64,000 nucleotides of DNA from the NCBI GenBank assembly GCA_937988775.1, contig CALKHP010000001.1, positions 19,114 to 83,113 on the forward strand, read 5' to 3'. Numbering within the stretch: the stretch's first letter is position 1; every line of letters begins with the position of its first letter. The notes under the pieces were generated by a model, which saw only the letters and a program-made list of their open reading frames with translations, was not told where the DNA came from and ran no database searches. The translations under genes and the position numbers were made by a program. This DNA is from an uncultured Alphaproteobacteria bacterium (lineage in GTDB: Bacteria; Pseudomonadota; Alphaproteobacteria; Rhizobiales; Beijerinckiaceae). This document shows positions 43,495 through 52,026 of this stretch, piece after piece.

Positions 43495-44100
43495 TCACGA
43501 GGGGCCAAGCGCGTCCAGCGCCAGATTGAGGCGCAGCACGTTGACGCGAGGCTCGCCGAGGATGCCGAACAGCCGCCCCGCGGTGTTGCCGTCGACGAGG
43601 GCCTGCAACCGGTCCGCGCCAAGACCGCGCGCCTGCGCGACACGCGCCACCTGCGCCCTGGCGAAAGCCGGCGATATCGCCGGATCGAGCCCGGATGCCG
43701 ACGTCGTGACGGCGTCGGCCGGGACCGGGCCGGCAAGGCCCTGCGCCCGCAGGTCGGCGACCTCGGACGTGACGCGCTCGACGAGTTTTTGCGAGGTCGG
43801 GCCGAGATTCGAGCCTGACGAATTCGCCGCGTTATAGGGCGCATCGATCGTCTTGCCGGCATCCTTCGGGTCGGGCGCGCTGGTCGCGGACGGGCGGCCG
43901 TGGAAATAGCGCGCGCTGGTGAAATCCTGGCCGATCAGGGCCGAGCCGATCACCGTGCCATCCCTGCTGACGAGGCTGCCGCTGGCCCGATCGGGCATGG
44001 CGACCCCGGCAATGCCGGTAACCGCGAGAGGGTAGGCGAGGCCGAGCAGCGCGGTGAACAGCGCGAGCATGACGATGGCGGGACGGGCGTGCTGGAGCAT
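43495..44100 (-). CDS. kdpC: Potassium-transporting ATPase subunit KdpC
   Basis: 201 aa. One N-terminal membrane anchor (AIVMLALFTALLGLAYPLAVTGIA) precedes a periplasmic domain with the family's RDGTVIGSALIGQDFTSARYFHGRPSAT and SASGLDPAISPAFARAQVARVAQARGL motifs. It stabilises the KdpFABC complex and aids potassium binding. The start ATG 44100 has an excellent ribosome site (AAGGAGGA). It follows kdpB by 13 bases. Confidence 0.94.
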   Translation of the reverse strand: MLQHARPAIVMLALFTALLGLAYPLAVTGIAGVAMPDRASGSLVSRDGTVIGSALIGQDFTSARYFHGRPSATSAPDPKDAGKTIDAPYNAANSSGSNLGPTSQKLVERVTSEVADLRAQGLAGPVPADAVTTSASGLDPAISPAFARAQVARVAQARGLGADRLQALVDGNTAGRLFGILGEPRVNVLRLNLALDALGPS

Positions 44101-44113
44101 GAACAATCCTCCT

Positions 44114-46168
44114 TCAGGCAAGATGCAGGGCGGTGACGGCGACATCGATCAGCTTGATGCCGATGAACGGCACGATCAGGCCGCCGAGCCCGTAGACGAC
44201 GAGATTGCGGCGCAGCAGGGCGGCGGCGCCGACCGGCCGGTAGGTCACGCCGCGCAGCGCCAGCGGAATGAGCGCGATGATGACGAGGGCGTTGAAGATC
44301 ACCGCCGACAGGATGGCCGATTGCGGCGAGGCAAGCTGCATGACGTTGAGCGCGCCCAGTTGCGGATAGGTGATGATGAACAGCGCCGGGATGATGGCGA
44401 AATATTTCGCGACATCGTTGGCGATCGAGAAGGTGGTCAGCGCGCCGCGCGTCATCAGCAACTGCTTGCCGATCTCGACGATCTCGATCAGCTTGGTCGG
44501 GTTGGAATCGAGGTCGACCATGTTGCCGGCCTCGCGCGCGGCCTGCGTGCCGGTTTGCATCGCCACGCCGACATCGGCCTGGGCGAGCGCCGGCGCGTCG
44601 TTGGTGCCGTCGCCGCACATGGCGATCAGGCGGCCGCCGGTCTGTTCCTTGCGGATATAGGCGAGCTTGTCCTCCGGCGTCGCCTCGGCGAGGAAATCGT
44701 CGACGCCGGCCTCGGAGGCGATCGCGGCCGCCGTGACCGGATTGTCGCCGGTGACCATCACCGTCTTGATGCCCATGGCGCGCAGCGCCGCGAAACGCTC
44801 CTTGATCGCCGGCTTGACGACATCCTTGAGGTGGACGACGCCGAGCAGGCGCCCGTTCTCGGCCACCGCCAGCGGCGTGCCACCGGTGCGGGCGATGCGA
44901 TCGACCGCCTGCCGGAACGCGGAAGGGGCTGCCTCGGTCGTGGTGTCGGCGAAGCGGTAGATGGCATCGACCGCTCCCTTGCGCAGCTTGCGACTGCCGA
45001 GATCGATACCGGAAAGCCGCGTCTGGGCGCTGAACGGCACCACTTCCGCCTTGCCGAGAGCGGGCGCGGCGAGCCCGTATTCGCCCTTGGCAAGCGCCAC
45101 GATCGAACGCCCTTCCGGCGTCTCGTCGGCGAGGCTCGCCAGCAGCACCGCCTCGGCGAGCTCCGCCACGGTGACGCCAGGAACCGGCAGGAATTCGGTC
45201 GCCATGCGGTCGCCGAAGGTGATGGTGCCGGTCTTGTCGAGCAGCAGCGTATCGACGTCGCCGGCGGCCTCGACCGCGCGGCCGGAAGTGGCGATGACGT
45301 TGAAGCGCACGAGCCGGTCCATGCCGGCAATGCCGATGGCCGAAAGCAGGCCGCCGATCGTCGTCGGGATCAAGGTGACGAGCAGCGCCACCAGCACCAC
45401 GACGGAGACGACGGTGCCGGAATAGCCGGCGAGGCCCCAGATCGACACCACCGTGATCAGGAAGATCAGCGTCATGCCCGACAGCAGGATCGACAACGCC
45501 AGCTCGTTTGGCGTCTTCTGGCGCTTGGCGCCCTCGACGAGCGCGATCATGCGGTCGATGAAGGTCGAGCCCGGCCGGGTGGTGATGCGGACCTTGATCC
45601 AGTCGGACAGCACCATGGTGCCGCCGGTTACCGCCGAGCGGTCGCCGCCGGCCTCGCGGATCACCGGGGCGGATTCGCCCGTAATGGCGCTTTCGTTGAC
45701 CGAGGCGACGCCCTCGACCACCTCGCCGTCGCCGGGAATGATGTCGCCGGCCTCGACGAGCACGACATCGCCGATATCGAGCAGTTCCGCCTCGACCCAG
45801 GAATACAGCTTGTCGAATGCCTCGGGCGCGAGCAGCCGCTTGGCGCGCAGGCTGGAGCGCGTCTTGCGCAGCGCGTCGGCATGCGCCTTGCCGCGCCCTT
45901 CCGCGATCGCCTCGGCGAAGGTCGCGAACAGCACGGTGAACCACAGCCAGGTGGCGATCTGGCCGGAAAACCCCGGCGTGCCGATGCCGAGGATGAGTTC
46001 GCGCAGCCAGAGCGCGCTCACCAGCGCCGCAACCACTTCGGTGACGAAGATCACCGGGTTGCGCATCAACTGGCGCGGGTCGAGTTTCAGCAGCGCATTC
46101 AGCGCGGCGCGGCCGAGAATGGCGGAATCGAGCAGCGGCTGGCGCTTGGCCGGGTGTTTGGGCGACAT
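44114..46168 (-). CDS. kdpB: Potassium-transporting P-type ATPase subunit KdpB
   Basis: 684 aa class I P-type ATPase. The phosphorylated Asp311 lies in DKTGTITFGD, the actuator TGES motif is at about 163-166, the nucleotide-binding domain spans about 330-450, and the hinge MCGDGTNDAPALAQADVGVAM is near residue 515. It hydrolyses ATP to drive potassium uptake by KdpA. ATG 46168 was chosen because it matches the family N-terminus; the frame upstream is a shadow of kdpA. It starts 19 bases after the kdpA stop. Confidence 0.95.
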   Translation of the reverse strand: MSPKHPAKRQPLLDSAILGRAALNALLKLDPRQLMRNPVIFVTEVVAALVSALWLRELILGIGTPGFSGQIATWLWFTVLFATFAEAIAEGRGKAHADALRKTRSSLRAKRLLAPEAFDKLYSWVEAELLDIGDVVLVEAGDIIPGDGEVVEGVASVNESAITGESAPVIREAGGDRSAVTGGTMVLSDWIKVRITTRPGSTFIDRMIALVEGAKRQKTPNELALSILLSGMTLIFLITVVSIWGLAGYSGTVVSVVVLVALLVTLIPTTIGGLLSAIGIAGMDRLVRFNVIATSGRAVEAAGDVDTLLLDKTGTITFGDRMATEFLPVPGVTVAELAEAVLLASLADETPEGRSIVALAKGEYGLAAPALGKAEVVPFSAQTRLSGIDLGSRKLRKGAVDAIYRFADTTTEAAPSAFRQAVDRIARTGGTPLAVAENGRLLGVVHLKDVVKPAIKERFAALRAMGIKTVMVTGDNPVTAAAIASEAGVDDFLAEATPEDKLAYIRKEQTGGRLIAMCGDGTNDAPALAQADVGVAMQTGTQAAREAGNMVDLDSNPTKLIEIVEIGKQLLMTRGALTTFSIANDVAKYFAIIPALFIITYPQLGALNVMQLASPQSAILSAVIFNALVIIALIPLALRGVTYRPVGAAALLRRNLVVYGLGGLIVPFIGIKLIDVAVTALHLA

Positions 46169-46187
46169 GTGACGCAACTCCCGGAAA

Positions 46188-47897
46188 TCAGAAGGTTTTG
46201 CCGGCGAGCATCTGGAAATGCTCGACGATCGGCCCAAGGGCGAGGGACGGGAAATATTGCAGGCCGCCGACGATGACGATGATCGCCACGAGCAGGCCGA
46301 CGAAGAGCGGCGTGTCGGTGGCGAGGCTGCCGCTCGAGGCGGTGGCCTTCTTTTTTGCAGCGATTGCGCCGGCAATCGCCATCACCGGCACGACATAGCC
46401 GAAGCGGCCGGCCAGCATCGTCAGGCCGAGCGTGGTATTGTACCACGGCGTGTTGGCGTTGAGCCCGGCAAAGGCCGAGCCGTTATTGCCGGCGGCCGAC
46501 GAGAAGGCATAGAGGATTTCGCTCAGGCCGTGCGGACCGGCATTGTTCAGGCTGGCGAGCGCTGTGGGCAGCATGGCCGAGACGGCGGTGAAGCCGAGGA
46601 TGAACAGCGGCAGGATCAGGATCGCCAGCACCGCGAAGCGCACCTCGCGCGCCTCGATCTTCTTGCCGAGGAATTCCGGCGTGCGCCCGACCATCAGGCC
46701 GGCGATGAACACCGACAGGATGGCGAACACCACCATGCCGTACAGGCCGGAGCCGACCCCGCCGGGCAAAACCTCGCCAAGCTGGATCAGGAACAGCGGC
46801 ACCAGCCCGCCGAGCGGCGTCAGCGAATCGTGCATGGCGTTGACCGCGCCGCAGGACAGGCCGGTGGTGACGGCGACGAACAGCGCGCTCATGGCGAGGC
46901 CGAAGCGGGTTTCCTTGCCTTCCATGTTGCCGCCGGCGGGATCGAGGCCGAGCGCCGACAGCAGCGGATTTCCCGCCGCCTCGGACCAGTACACGATCGC
47001 CACGCCGACGATGAGCAGCGCGGCCATCGCCGCGATCAGCGTCCAGCCTTGCCGCGTTGAGCCGACCATGCGGCCGAACGTGTAGGGCAGGGCGGCCGAG
47101 ACCGCGAGCATGGCCCAGATCGAGATGGCGTTCGATAGGGCGCTCGGGTTCTCGAATGGATGGGCGGCGTTGGCGTTGAAGAAGCCGCCGCCATTGGTGC
47201 CGAGCTGCTTGATTGCCTCCTGGCTGGCGACCGGGCCGAGCGCGATCGTCTGTTTCGCGCCCTCGAGCGTGCTGGCATCGACGGCACCGAGCAGGGTTTG
47301 CGGCACGCCGGTCAGGATGAAGGCGAAGGCGACGATGATGGCGAGCGGCAGCAGCACGTAGAGCGTGGCGCGCGTCATGTCGACCCAGAAATTGCCGAGC
47401 GTGCTGGCGCTGGAACGGGTAAAGGCCCGCGTCACGGCGAGCGCCAGGGCGATGCCGGTCGCGGCCGACAGGAAATTGTGCACGGCGAGCCCGGCCATCT
47501 GGCTGAGGTTGCTCATCGTGGTCTCGCCGCCATAGGCCTGCCAGTTGGTGTTGGTGAGGAAGCTCACCGCCGTGTTGAAGGCGAGATCGGGCGCCACCGC
47601 GCCGAACCCCTGCGGGTTGAACGGCAGCAGGCCCTGCAGCCGCAACAGCGCATAAAGCGAGGCGAAGCCGGCGGCGCTGAAGGCGAGCATCGCCAGCGTA
47701 TAGGACAGCCAGCCCTGCTCATGCTCGGGATCGACGCCCGACAGGCGGTAGAAGCCACGCTCCACCGGGCTCAGGACCGGCGAAAGAAACGTGCGCTCGC
47801 CGGAAAAGACCTGCGCCATGAAGGTGCCGAGCGGTTTCACCGTCACCAGGACGGCGAGAAGGACGATGGCGATTTGCAGCCAACCGTTGAGGGTCAT
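46188..47897 (-). CDS. kdpA: Potassium-transporting ATPase subunit KdpA
   Basis: 569 aa membrane protein related to SKT-type potassium channels, with about ten membrane segments. Selectivity-filter-like repeats are visible: NTAVSFLTNTNWQAYGGET near residue 110, GTNGGGFFNANAAHPFENP near residue 225, and the later SCGAVNAMHDSLTPLGG and AAGNNGSAFAGL segments. It binds and moves potassium through the KdpFABC complex. It follows the tiny kdpF gene. Confidence 0.95.
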   Translation of the reverse strand: MTLNGWLQIAIVLLAVLVTVKPLGTFMAQVFSGERTFLSPVLSPVERGFYRLSGVDPEHEQGWLSYTLAMLAFSAAGFASLYALLRLQGLLPFNPQGFGAVAPDLAFNTAVSFLTNTNWQAYGGETTMSNLSQMAGLAVHNFLSAATGIALALAVTRAFTRSSASTLGNFWVDMTRATLYVLLPLAIIVAFAFILTGVPQTLLGAVDASTLEGAKQTIALGPVASQEAIKQLGTNGGGFFNANAAHPFENPSALSNAISIWAMLAVSAALPYTFGRMVGSTRQGWTLIAAMAALLIVGVAIVYWSEAAGNPLLSALGLDPAGGNMEGKETRFGLAMSALFVAVTTGLSCGAVNAMHDSLTPLGGLVPLFLIQLGEVLPGGVGSGLYGMVVFAILSVFIAGLMVGRTPEFLGKKIEAREVRFAVLAILILPLFILGFTAVSAMLPTALASLNNAGPHGLSEILYAFSSAAGNNGSAFAGLNANTPWYNTTLGLTMLAGRFGYVVPVMAIAGAIAAKKKATASSGSLATDTPLFVGLLVAIIVIVGGLQYFPSLALGPIVEHFQMLAGKTF

Positions 47898-47964
47898 CGC
47901 GGAAACTCCGGCGTTCTCCGTGCCGTCGCGGGCGGCGGCATGCCAAGGACAGAAGGTGAGGCGC

Positions 47965-48051
47965 TCAGAAGCGCTCGGGCCACACCAGGGTTGTGACGAG
48001 GTAGATGCCGATGACGACGGCGACGGCCACGCCGATGAGGGGCTCTGTCAT
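47965..48051 (-). CDS. kdpF: Potassium-transporting ATPase subunit KdpF
   Basis: 28 aa single-span membrane peptide starting MTEPLIGVAVAVVIGIY and ending VWPERF. The length, the hydrophobic core and the terminal Trp-Pro-Glu-(Arg)-Phe pattern match KdpF, which stabilises the KdpABC complex. It lies 67 bases before kdpA and 8 bases after the small ORF upstream. It is far too short for ordinary ORF callers. Confidence 0.88.
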   Translation of the reverse strand: MTEPLIGVAVAVVIGIYLVTTLVWPERF

Positions 48052-48059
48052 GGCCGGCC

Positions 48060-48143
48060 TCACACGTGATCGAGCACGACGGCATAGATGCCGAGTGCCG
48101 CGATCACGGCCAGCCCGAGAGCGAGAAAGACAAGGTCAAGCAC
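48060..48143 (-). CDS. Small membrane protein upstream of kdpF
   Basis: 27 aa, GTG start, reading MLDLVFLALGLAVIAALGIY and then AVVLDHV: a single hydrophobic helix with an acidic residue at each end. GGAG lies 7 bases before the GTG. Similar short ORFs of the MLD-(hydrophobic) type precede kdpF in rhizobial and other alphaproteobacterial kdp operons, so I believe it is real. Its function is not known. An ATG inside the ribosome site opens an out-of-frame 4-codon frame that overlaps the start. Confidence 0.6.
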   Translation of the reverse strand: MLDLVFLALGLAVIAALGIYAVVLDHV

Positions 48144-48355
48144 GGTGCATCTCCGGTTCCATGAACGAACCGGATTGTCGCGCCAAACCGCCTCAGGGAT
48201 CGATTGGCGATCCTCAGGGCCGCCATAAGGGAAACATCAAGACCGCGGGCAAGCACATCGCGGCGCTGGGCCATGCCTGGGGCGCGAAAATCCATTGCCA
48301 GTTTTTCGCAGCGTGCTCTAGTCGCTGCCTGTCTCGCTTCAAGGAACGATCCGTC
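48144..48355. promoter_or_regulatory. Divergent promoter region between kdp operon and prpD
   Basis: 212 bases that must hold the KdpE-dependent kdp promoter and the prpD promoter. A KdpE site could not be recognised by eye. A CGTGCTCTAG motif at 48312-48321 is the inverse of the CTAGAGCACG at 151-160. Confidence 0.4.
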
Positions 48356-49870
48356 GTGAAGTTGCACTCCGTCCGCATGCATAAATCCGCCGAGAACCTG
48401 CCGCGCGAGCAGCAGCTTGCCTGGAAGATCGCCGCCGTCGCGGCCGATGCGGTGCCGATCGAGCCCGCCGTCGCCGAGATGATCGGCAACCGCGTCATCG
48501 ACAATGCCGCCGTCGCGGCCGCCTCGTTGGCGCGCCGACCGGTGGCAAGCGCACGGGCGCAGGCGCTGGCGCATCCGTACAAACCCGGCGCGACGGTATT
48601 CGGCCTTGCGCCCGAGCAGCGCTTCTCGCCCGAATGGGCCGCCTGGGCCAACGGCGTCGCCGTGCGCGAACTCGATTTCCACGATACGTTTCTCGCCGCC
48701 GATTATTCCCATCCCGGCGACAACATCCCGCCCGTCCTCGCCGTTGCCCAGCATTGTGGGCTCGACGGCGCGGCCCTGCTGCGCGGTCTCGCCGCGGCTT
48801 ACGAAATCCAGATCGATCTCGTGAAGGGCATCTGCCTGCATGAGCACAAGATCGACCATATCGCGCATCTTGGGCCCTCGGCTGCCGCCGGCATCGGCGC
48901 GGCGCTGGGGCTTCCGGTCGAGACGATCTATCAGGCGGTGCAGCAGGCGCTGCATGTCACCACCACGACACGGCAATCGCGCAAGGGGGAAATCTCGAGC
49001 TGGAAAGCCTATGCACCGGCCTTCGCCGGCAAGATGGCGGTGGAGGCCGCGGATCGCGTCATGCGCGGCGAGGGCGCGCCCTCACCGGCCTGGGAGGGCG
49101 AGGATGGTTTCATCGCCTGGCTGCTCGGCGGCCCGGCGGCGGAATACCACGTGCCCTTGCCGGAGGCCGGCGAGCCCAAGCGCGCCATTCTCGACAGCTA
49201 CACCAAGGAATATTCCGCCGAGTATCAGAGCCAGGCGCTGATCGATCTCGCGCGCCGCATGGGACCGAAAATCGGCGATCTCGCCGAGGTCGAGCGCATC
49301 GTCATCCACACCAGCCATCACACGCATTACGTCATCGGCACCGGCGCCAACGATCCGCAGAAGATGGACCCGAAGGCGAGCCGCGAAACGCTCGACCATT
49401 CCATCATGTATATCTTCGCCGTCGCGCTCGAGGATGGCGGCTGGCATCACGCGCGCTCCTATGCGCCGGAACGCGCCGGCCGGCCTGAGACGGTGGCGCT
49501 GTGGCATAAAATTTCCACGGTCGAGGACCCGGACTGGACACGGCGCTATCACAGCCGCGATCCGCGGGAGAAAGCCTTCGGCGGCCGCGTCGTCGTGACC
49601 CTGAAGGACGGCACGGCTATCGAGGACGAACTCGCGATCGCCGACGCCCATCCGCTCGGGAAGCGCCCGTTTGCCCGGCCGCACTATGTCGAGAAGTTCC
49701 GCACGCTGGCCGATGGCATCATCGCGCCATCCGAGCAGGAGCGCTTCATCGCCACCGTCGAGCGCCTGCCGCTGCTTGCGGCCGGCGAGCTCGCCGGGCT
49801 CAATATCGTGGCGGACGCGGCGAAGCGCGGCAAGCCGGCGTCAACCGGCATCTTCGACTGGCCGCGCTGA
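48356..49870 (+). CDS. prpD: 2-Methylcitrate dehydratase PrpD, actinobacterial-type
   Basis: 504 aa MmgE/PrpD family enzyme. It closely resembles the 505-aa mycobacterial PrpD, from the N-terminal REQQLAWKIAAVAAD through ELDFHDTFLAADYSHPGDNIPP, CLHEHKIDHIAHLGPSAAAGIGA, TRQSRKGEISSWKA, ILDSYTKEYSAEYQSQA, TLDHSIMYIFAVALEDG and KISTVEDPDWTRRYH. In the methylcitrate cycle it dehydrates 2-methylcitrate to 2-methyl-cis-aconitate. The GTG start has AAGGAA upstream; ATG 48377 is an alternative. No prpC (synthase) or prpB (lyase) gene is in the window. It converges on the CitE-like gene. Confidence 0.88.
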   Translation: MKLHSVRMHKSAENLPREQQLAWKIAAVAADAVPIEPAVAEMIGNRVIDNAAVAAASLARRPVASARAQALAHPYKPGATVFGLAPEQRFSPEWAAWANGVAVRELDFHDTFLAADYSHPGDNIPPVLAVAQHCGLDGAALLRGLAAAYEIQIDLVKGICLHEHKIDHIAHLGPSAAAGIGAALGLPVETIYQAVQQALHVTTTTRQSRKGEISSWKAYAPAFAGKMAVEAADRVMRGEGAPSPAWEGEDGFIAWLLGGPAAEYHVPLPEAGEPKRAILDSYTKEYSAEYQSQALIDLARRMGPKIGDLAEVERIVIHTSHHTHYVIGTGANDPQKMDPKASRETLDHSIMYIFAVALEDGGWHHARSYAPERAGRPETVALWHKISTVEDPDWTRRYHSRDPREKAFGGRVVVTLKDGTAIEDELAIADAHPLGKRPFARPHYVEKFRTLADGIIAPSEQERFIATVERLPLLAAGELAGLNIVADAAKRGKPASTGIFDWPR

Positions 49871-49872
49871 TT

Positions 49873-49906
49873 CCGCCAAGCCCCCGGCGCCGCCGCCTGG
49901 CGGGAA
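49873..49906. terminator. Hairpin between convergent prpD and citE-like genes
   Basis: TTCCGCCA shortly after the prpD stop and TGGCGGGAA about 21 bases later can pair with one bulged base. It is placed to end transcription from both convergent genes. There is no T-run, so the call is tentative. Confidence 0.4.
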
Positions 49907-49908
49907 CC

Positions 49909-50814
49909 TCAATGCGGCTTGGCGCCTGCGCTCTTCCCGGCGCGGCGCAGCGTATCCTGCGCCCGCGCCACGATCGGCACATCGATCATCTTCCCGTCAA
50001 TGGCGATCGCGCCGATACCCTTGGCATAGGCGTCCTCATAAGCCGCGACGATGCGCTGCGCCTGCTCGACCTCGCCGCTATCGGGCGTGAAGCCTTCGTT
50101 CAGGGCCGGAACCAGATTGGGATGGATCACGGTCGCGCCCTCGAAACCATAGCGGCGCGAGCGTTTCACCACCTGCCGGAACGTCGCGACATCGTCGAAA
50201 CTGGCGATGCTGCCGATGGTGCCGAGCGGGATGAGGCCGGCGCCGCGCGCCGCGATCAGCATCTGCTGTTTCGGGAAAGCCAGCACCTCCGGATCGGGAT
50301 AGGCGCCAAGCGCCGCCGTGAAATCCTCCGAGCCGAGCATCAGCGCGAACAGGCGCGGGTCGGCGGCGGCGATCTCGCGCATCTTGGCGAAACCCTCACA
50401 GCTCTCGATGATGACGATGAAGCGCGTCTTGCCCTCAGTCAGGCCGGCGGCGCGCTCGCATTTGCCGACCAGTTCCGACAGCAGGCGGACATGATCCGGT
50501 CCGGCGATCTTCGGCAGCATCAGGCCAGAGACCGGCGCCGACACCACCGCCTCGATATCGCGCACCGCCACTTCCAGAGGCTGGTTGATGCGCACGACAA
50601 CCGTGCGCCCCGCCGCCTTGAGGCGCGTGGCGGCCGCGACCGCCGCCTCGCGCGCCGCACCCTTGGCATCGGGCGCGATCGAATCCTCGAGGTCGAGGAT
50701 GATGATATCGACGTCGAGCCCGGCCGCCTTGTCGATGAAGCGCGGCACGTTGGCCGGCACGAATAGCAGCGAGCGCCACCTGGAAATATCGTGGGCGGGA
50801 TGTTGAGCGGTCAT
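49909..50814 (-). CDS. CitE-like CoA-ester lyase (HpcH/HpaI superfamily)
   Basis: 301 aa. The CitE/citramalyl-CoA or malyl-CoA lyase pattern is present: RSLLFVPANVPRFIDKA near residue 14, DIIILDLEDSIAPDAK near residue 36, VVVRINQP near residue 73, SGLMLPKIAGPDHV near residue 95, VIIESCEGFAKMREIAAADPRLFALMLGSEDFTAALGAY near residue 133-172. It should cleave or form a C-C bond next to a CoA thioester, such as malyl-CoA or citramalyl-CoA, with magnesium bound by the Glu and Asp residues. It is the last gene of the minus-strand operon, 9 bases after the CoA-transferase gene. Confidence 0.88.
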   Translation of the reverse strand: MTAQHPAHDISRWRSLLFVPANVPRFIDKAAGLDVDIIILDLEDSIAPDAKGAAREAAVAAATRLKAAGRTVVVRINQPLEVAVRDIEAVVSAPVSGLMLPKIAGPDHVRLLSELVGKCERAAGLTEGKTRFIVIIESCEGFAKMREIAAADPRLFALMLGSEDFTAALGAYPDPEVLAFPKQQMLIAARGAGLIPLGTIGSIASFDDVATFRQVVKRSRRYGFEGATVIHPNLVPALNEGFTPDSGEVEQAQRIVAAYEDAYAKGIGAIAIDGKMIDVPIVARAQDTLRRAGKSAGAKPH

Positions 50815-50823
50815 CAGGTTACC

Positions 50824-52026
50824 TCATTGCAGGTCGGCGATCGCGGCCGCGTCGTGACCGAGGGCGCCGAGAATTTCCATGGTATGGGCGCCAAGTTCCG
50901 GCGCCGGCATGCGAATGGCGCCTGGCGTGCGCGACAGGCGCGTCGTGACCTCATGCATCAGGATGCTGCCGAGTTCGGCATCGGGCAGGCGGGTCAGCAC
51001 GGGGCGCGCCTGAAAATGCGGGTCTTCAGCCACTTGCGAGGAATCGTAGACCGGCGCCGCGGTCACGCCCGCTTCCTCGAACACCGCCATGCACGCAGCC
51101 AGGCTGCGCGCGCCGATCCAGCCGCCGACCGCGGCGTCGATCTCAGGCCGATGCTCGACGCGCCCGGCATTGCTGGCGAGGCGCGGATCGCCGATCATGT
51201 CGGGGCGGCCGATCGTGGTGAAGATGCGCTCGGTCATGCGCTGCGTCGAGCCCGACATCGCGATCCAGTGACCGTCCGAGGTCAGGTAGACATTGCGCGG
51301 TGAACTGCCGTTGGAGGCGCTGCCGGTACGCGGGCGCACGCGTCCGGAAACCTCGAAATCCGCTGCCAGCGGGCCGAGGATCGAGACCATGGCGTCAAGC
51401 AGCGACAGGTCGATGATCTGCCCGGCGCCGCCCTTCAACTCGACCTCGCGCAACGCGATCATGATCGCGGTCGAGCCATGCAGCGCCGCCACCATATCGG
51501 CCAGGGCGAGCGGCGGCAGCACGGGCTCGCGGTCCGGAAACCCGTTCATGGCGGCGAAGCCGCTCATCGCCTCGACCAGCGTGCCGAAGCCCGGCCGCTT
51601 GGCATAGGGGCCGGTCTGCCCGAATCCGGAAAGCCGCACGATCACCAGGCGCGGATTGGCCTCGAGGAACCGCGCAGGCGGGAGCCCGATTTCCTCGAGG
51701 TAGCCCGGCCTGAAACTCTCGAGCATCACCGCGGCGCCCTTGGCCAGTTCCAGCAGGGCTTCACGGGCGCGGGCCTTCTTCAGGTTGAGCGTGATGCTCT
51801 TCTTGTTGCGGCCATAGACTTTCCAATGGATCGGGTGGCCCTTCACCCGCCAGGCGCGCAACGTGTCGCCACGCTGCGGCTCCTCGACCTTGATGACCTC
51901 CGCGCCGAAATCCGCCAGTTGCAGGCTCAGCATGTTTCCGGCGACGAGGCGCGACATATCGAGGACGCGCAGGCCGGAAAGCGGCCCCTGCTGGTCGGTA
52001 TCGAAGGCACGTTGCTTAATGGGCAT
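50824..52026 (-). CDS. CaiB/BaiF family (class III) CoA transferase
   Basis: 400 aa. Family marks are LSGLRVLDMSRLVAGNMLSLQLADFGAEVIKVE at the N-terminus, NKKSITLNLKKARAREALLELAKGA, and the catalytic Asp in LALADMVAALHGSTA near residue 170. It moves CoA between acyl-CoA donors and carboxylic acids. ATG 52026 overlaps the end of the ABC ATPase gene by 11 bases, so the two are translationally coupled. With the CitE-like gene next it suggests activation of a carboxylate followed by lyase cleavage. The carboxylate is unknown; itaconate and citramalate are known substrates of this kind of gene pair. Confidence 0.9.
   Translation of the reverse strand: MPIKQRAFDTDQQGPLSGLRVLDMSRLVAGNMLSLQLADFGAEVIKVEEPQRGDTLRAWRVKGHPIHWKVYGRNKKSITLNLKKARAREALLELAKGAAVMLESFRPGYLEEIGLPPARFLEANPRLVIVRLSGFGQTGPYAKRPGFGTLVEAMSGFAAMNGFPDREPVLPPLALADMVAALHGSTAIMIALREVELKGGAGQIIDLSLLDAMVSILGPLAADFEVSGRVRPRTGSASNGSSPRNVYLTSDGHWIAMSGSTQRMTERIFTTIGRPDMIGDPRLASNAGRVEHRPEIDAAVGGWIGARSLAACMAVFEEAGVTAAPVYDSSQVAEDPHFQARPVLTRLPDAELGSILMHEVTTRLSRTPGAIRMPAPELGAHTMEILGALGHDAAAIADLQ

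Noticed and set aside
44054..46276. 740-codon plus-strand open frame opposite kdpB
   Set aside because: Antisense to a clear P-type ATPase; composition is that of a shadow frame.
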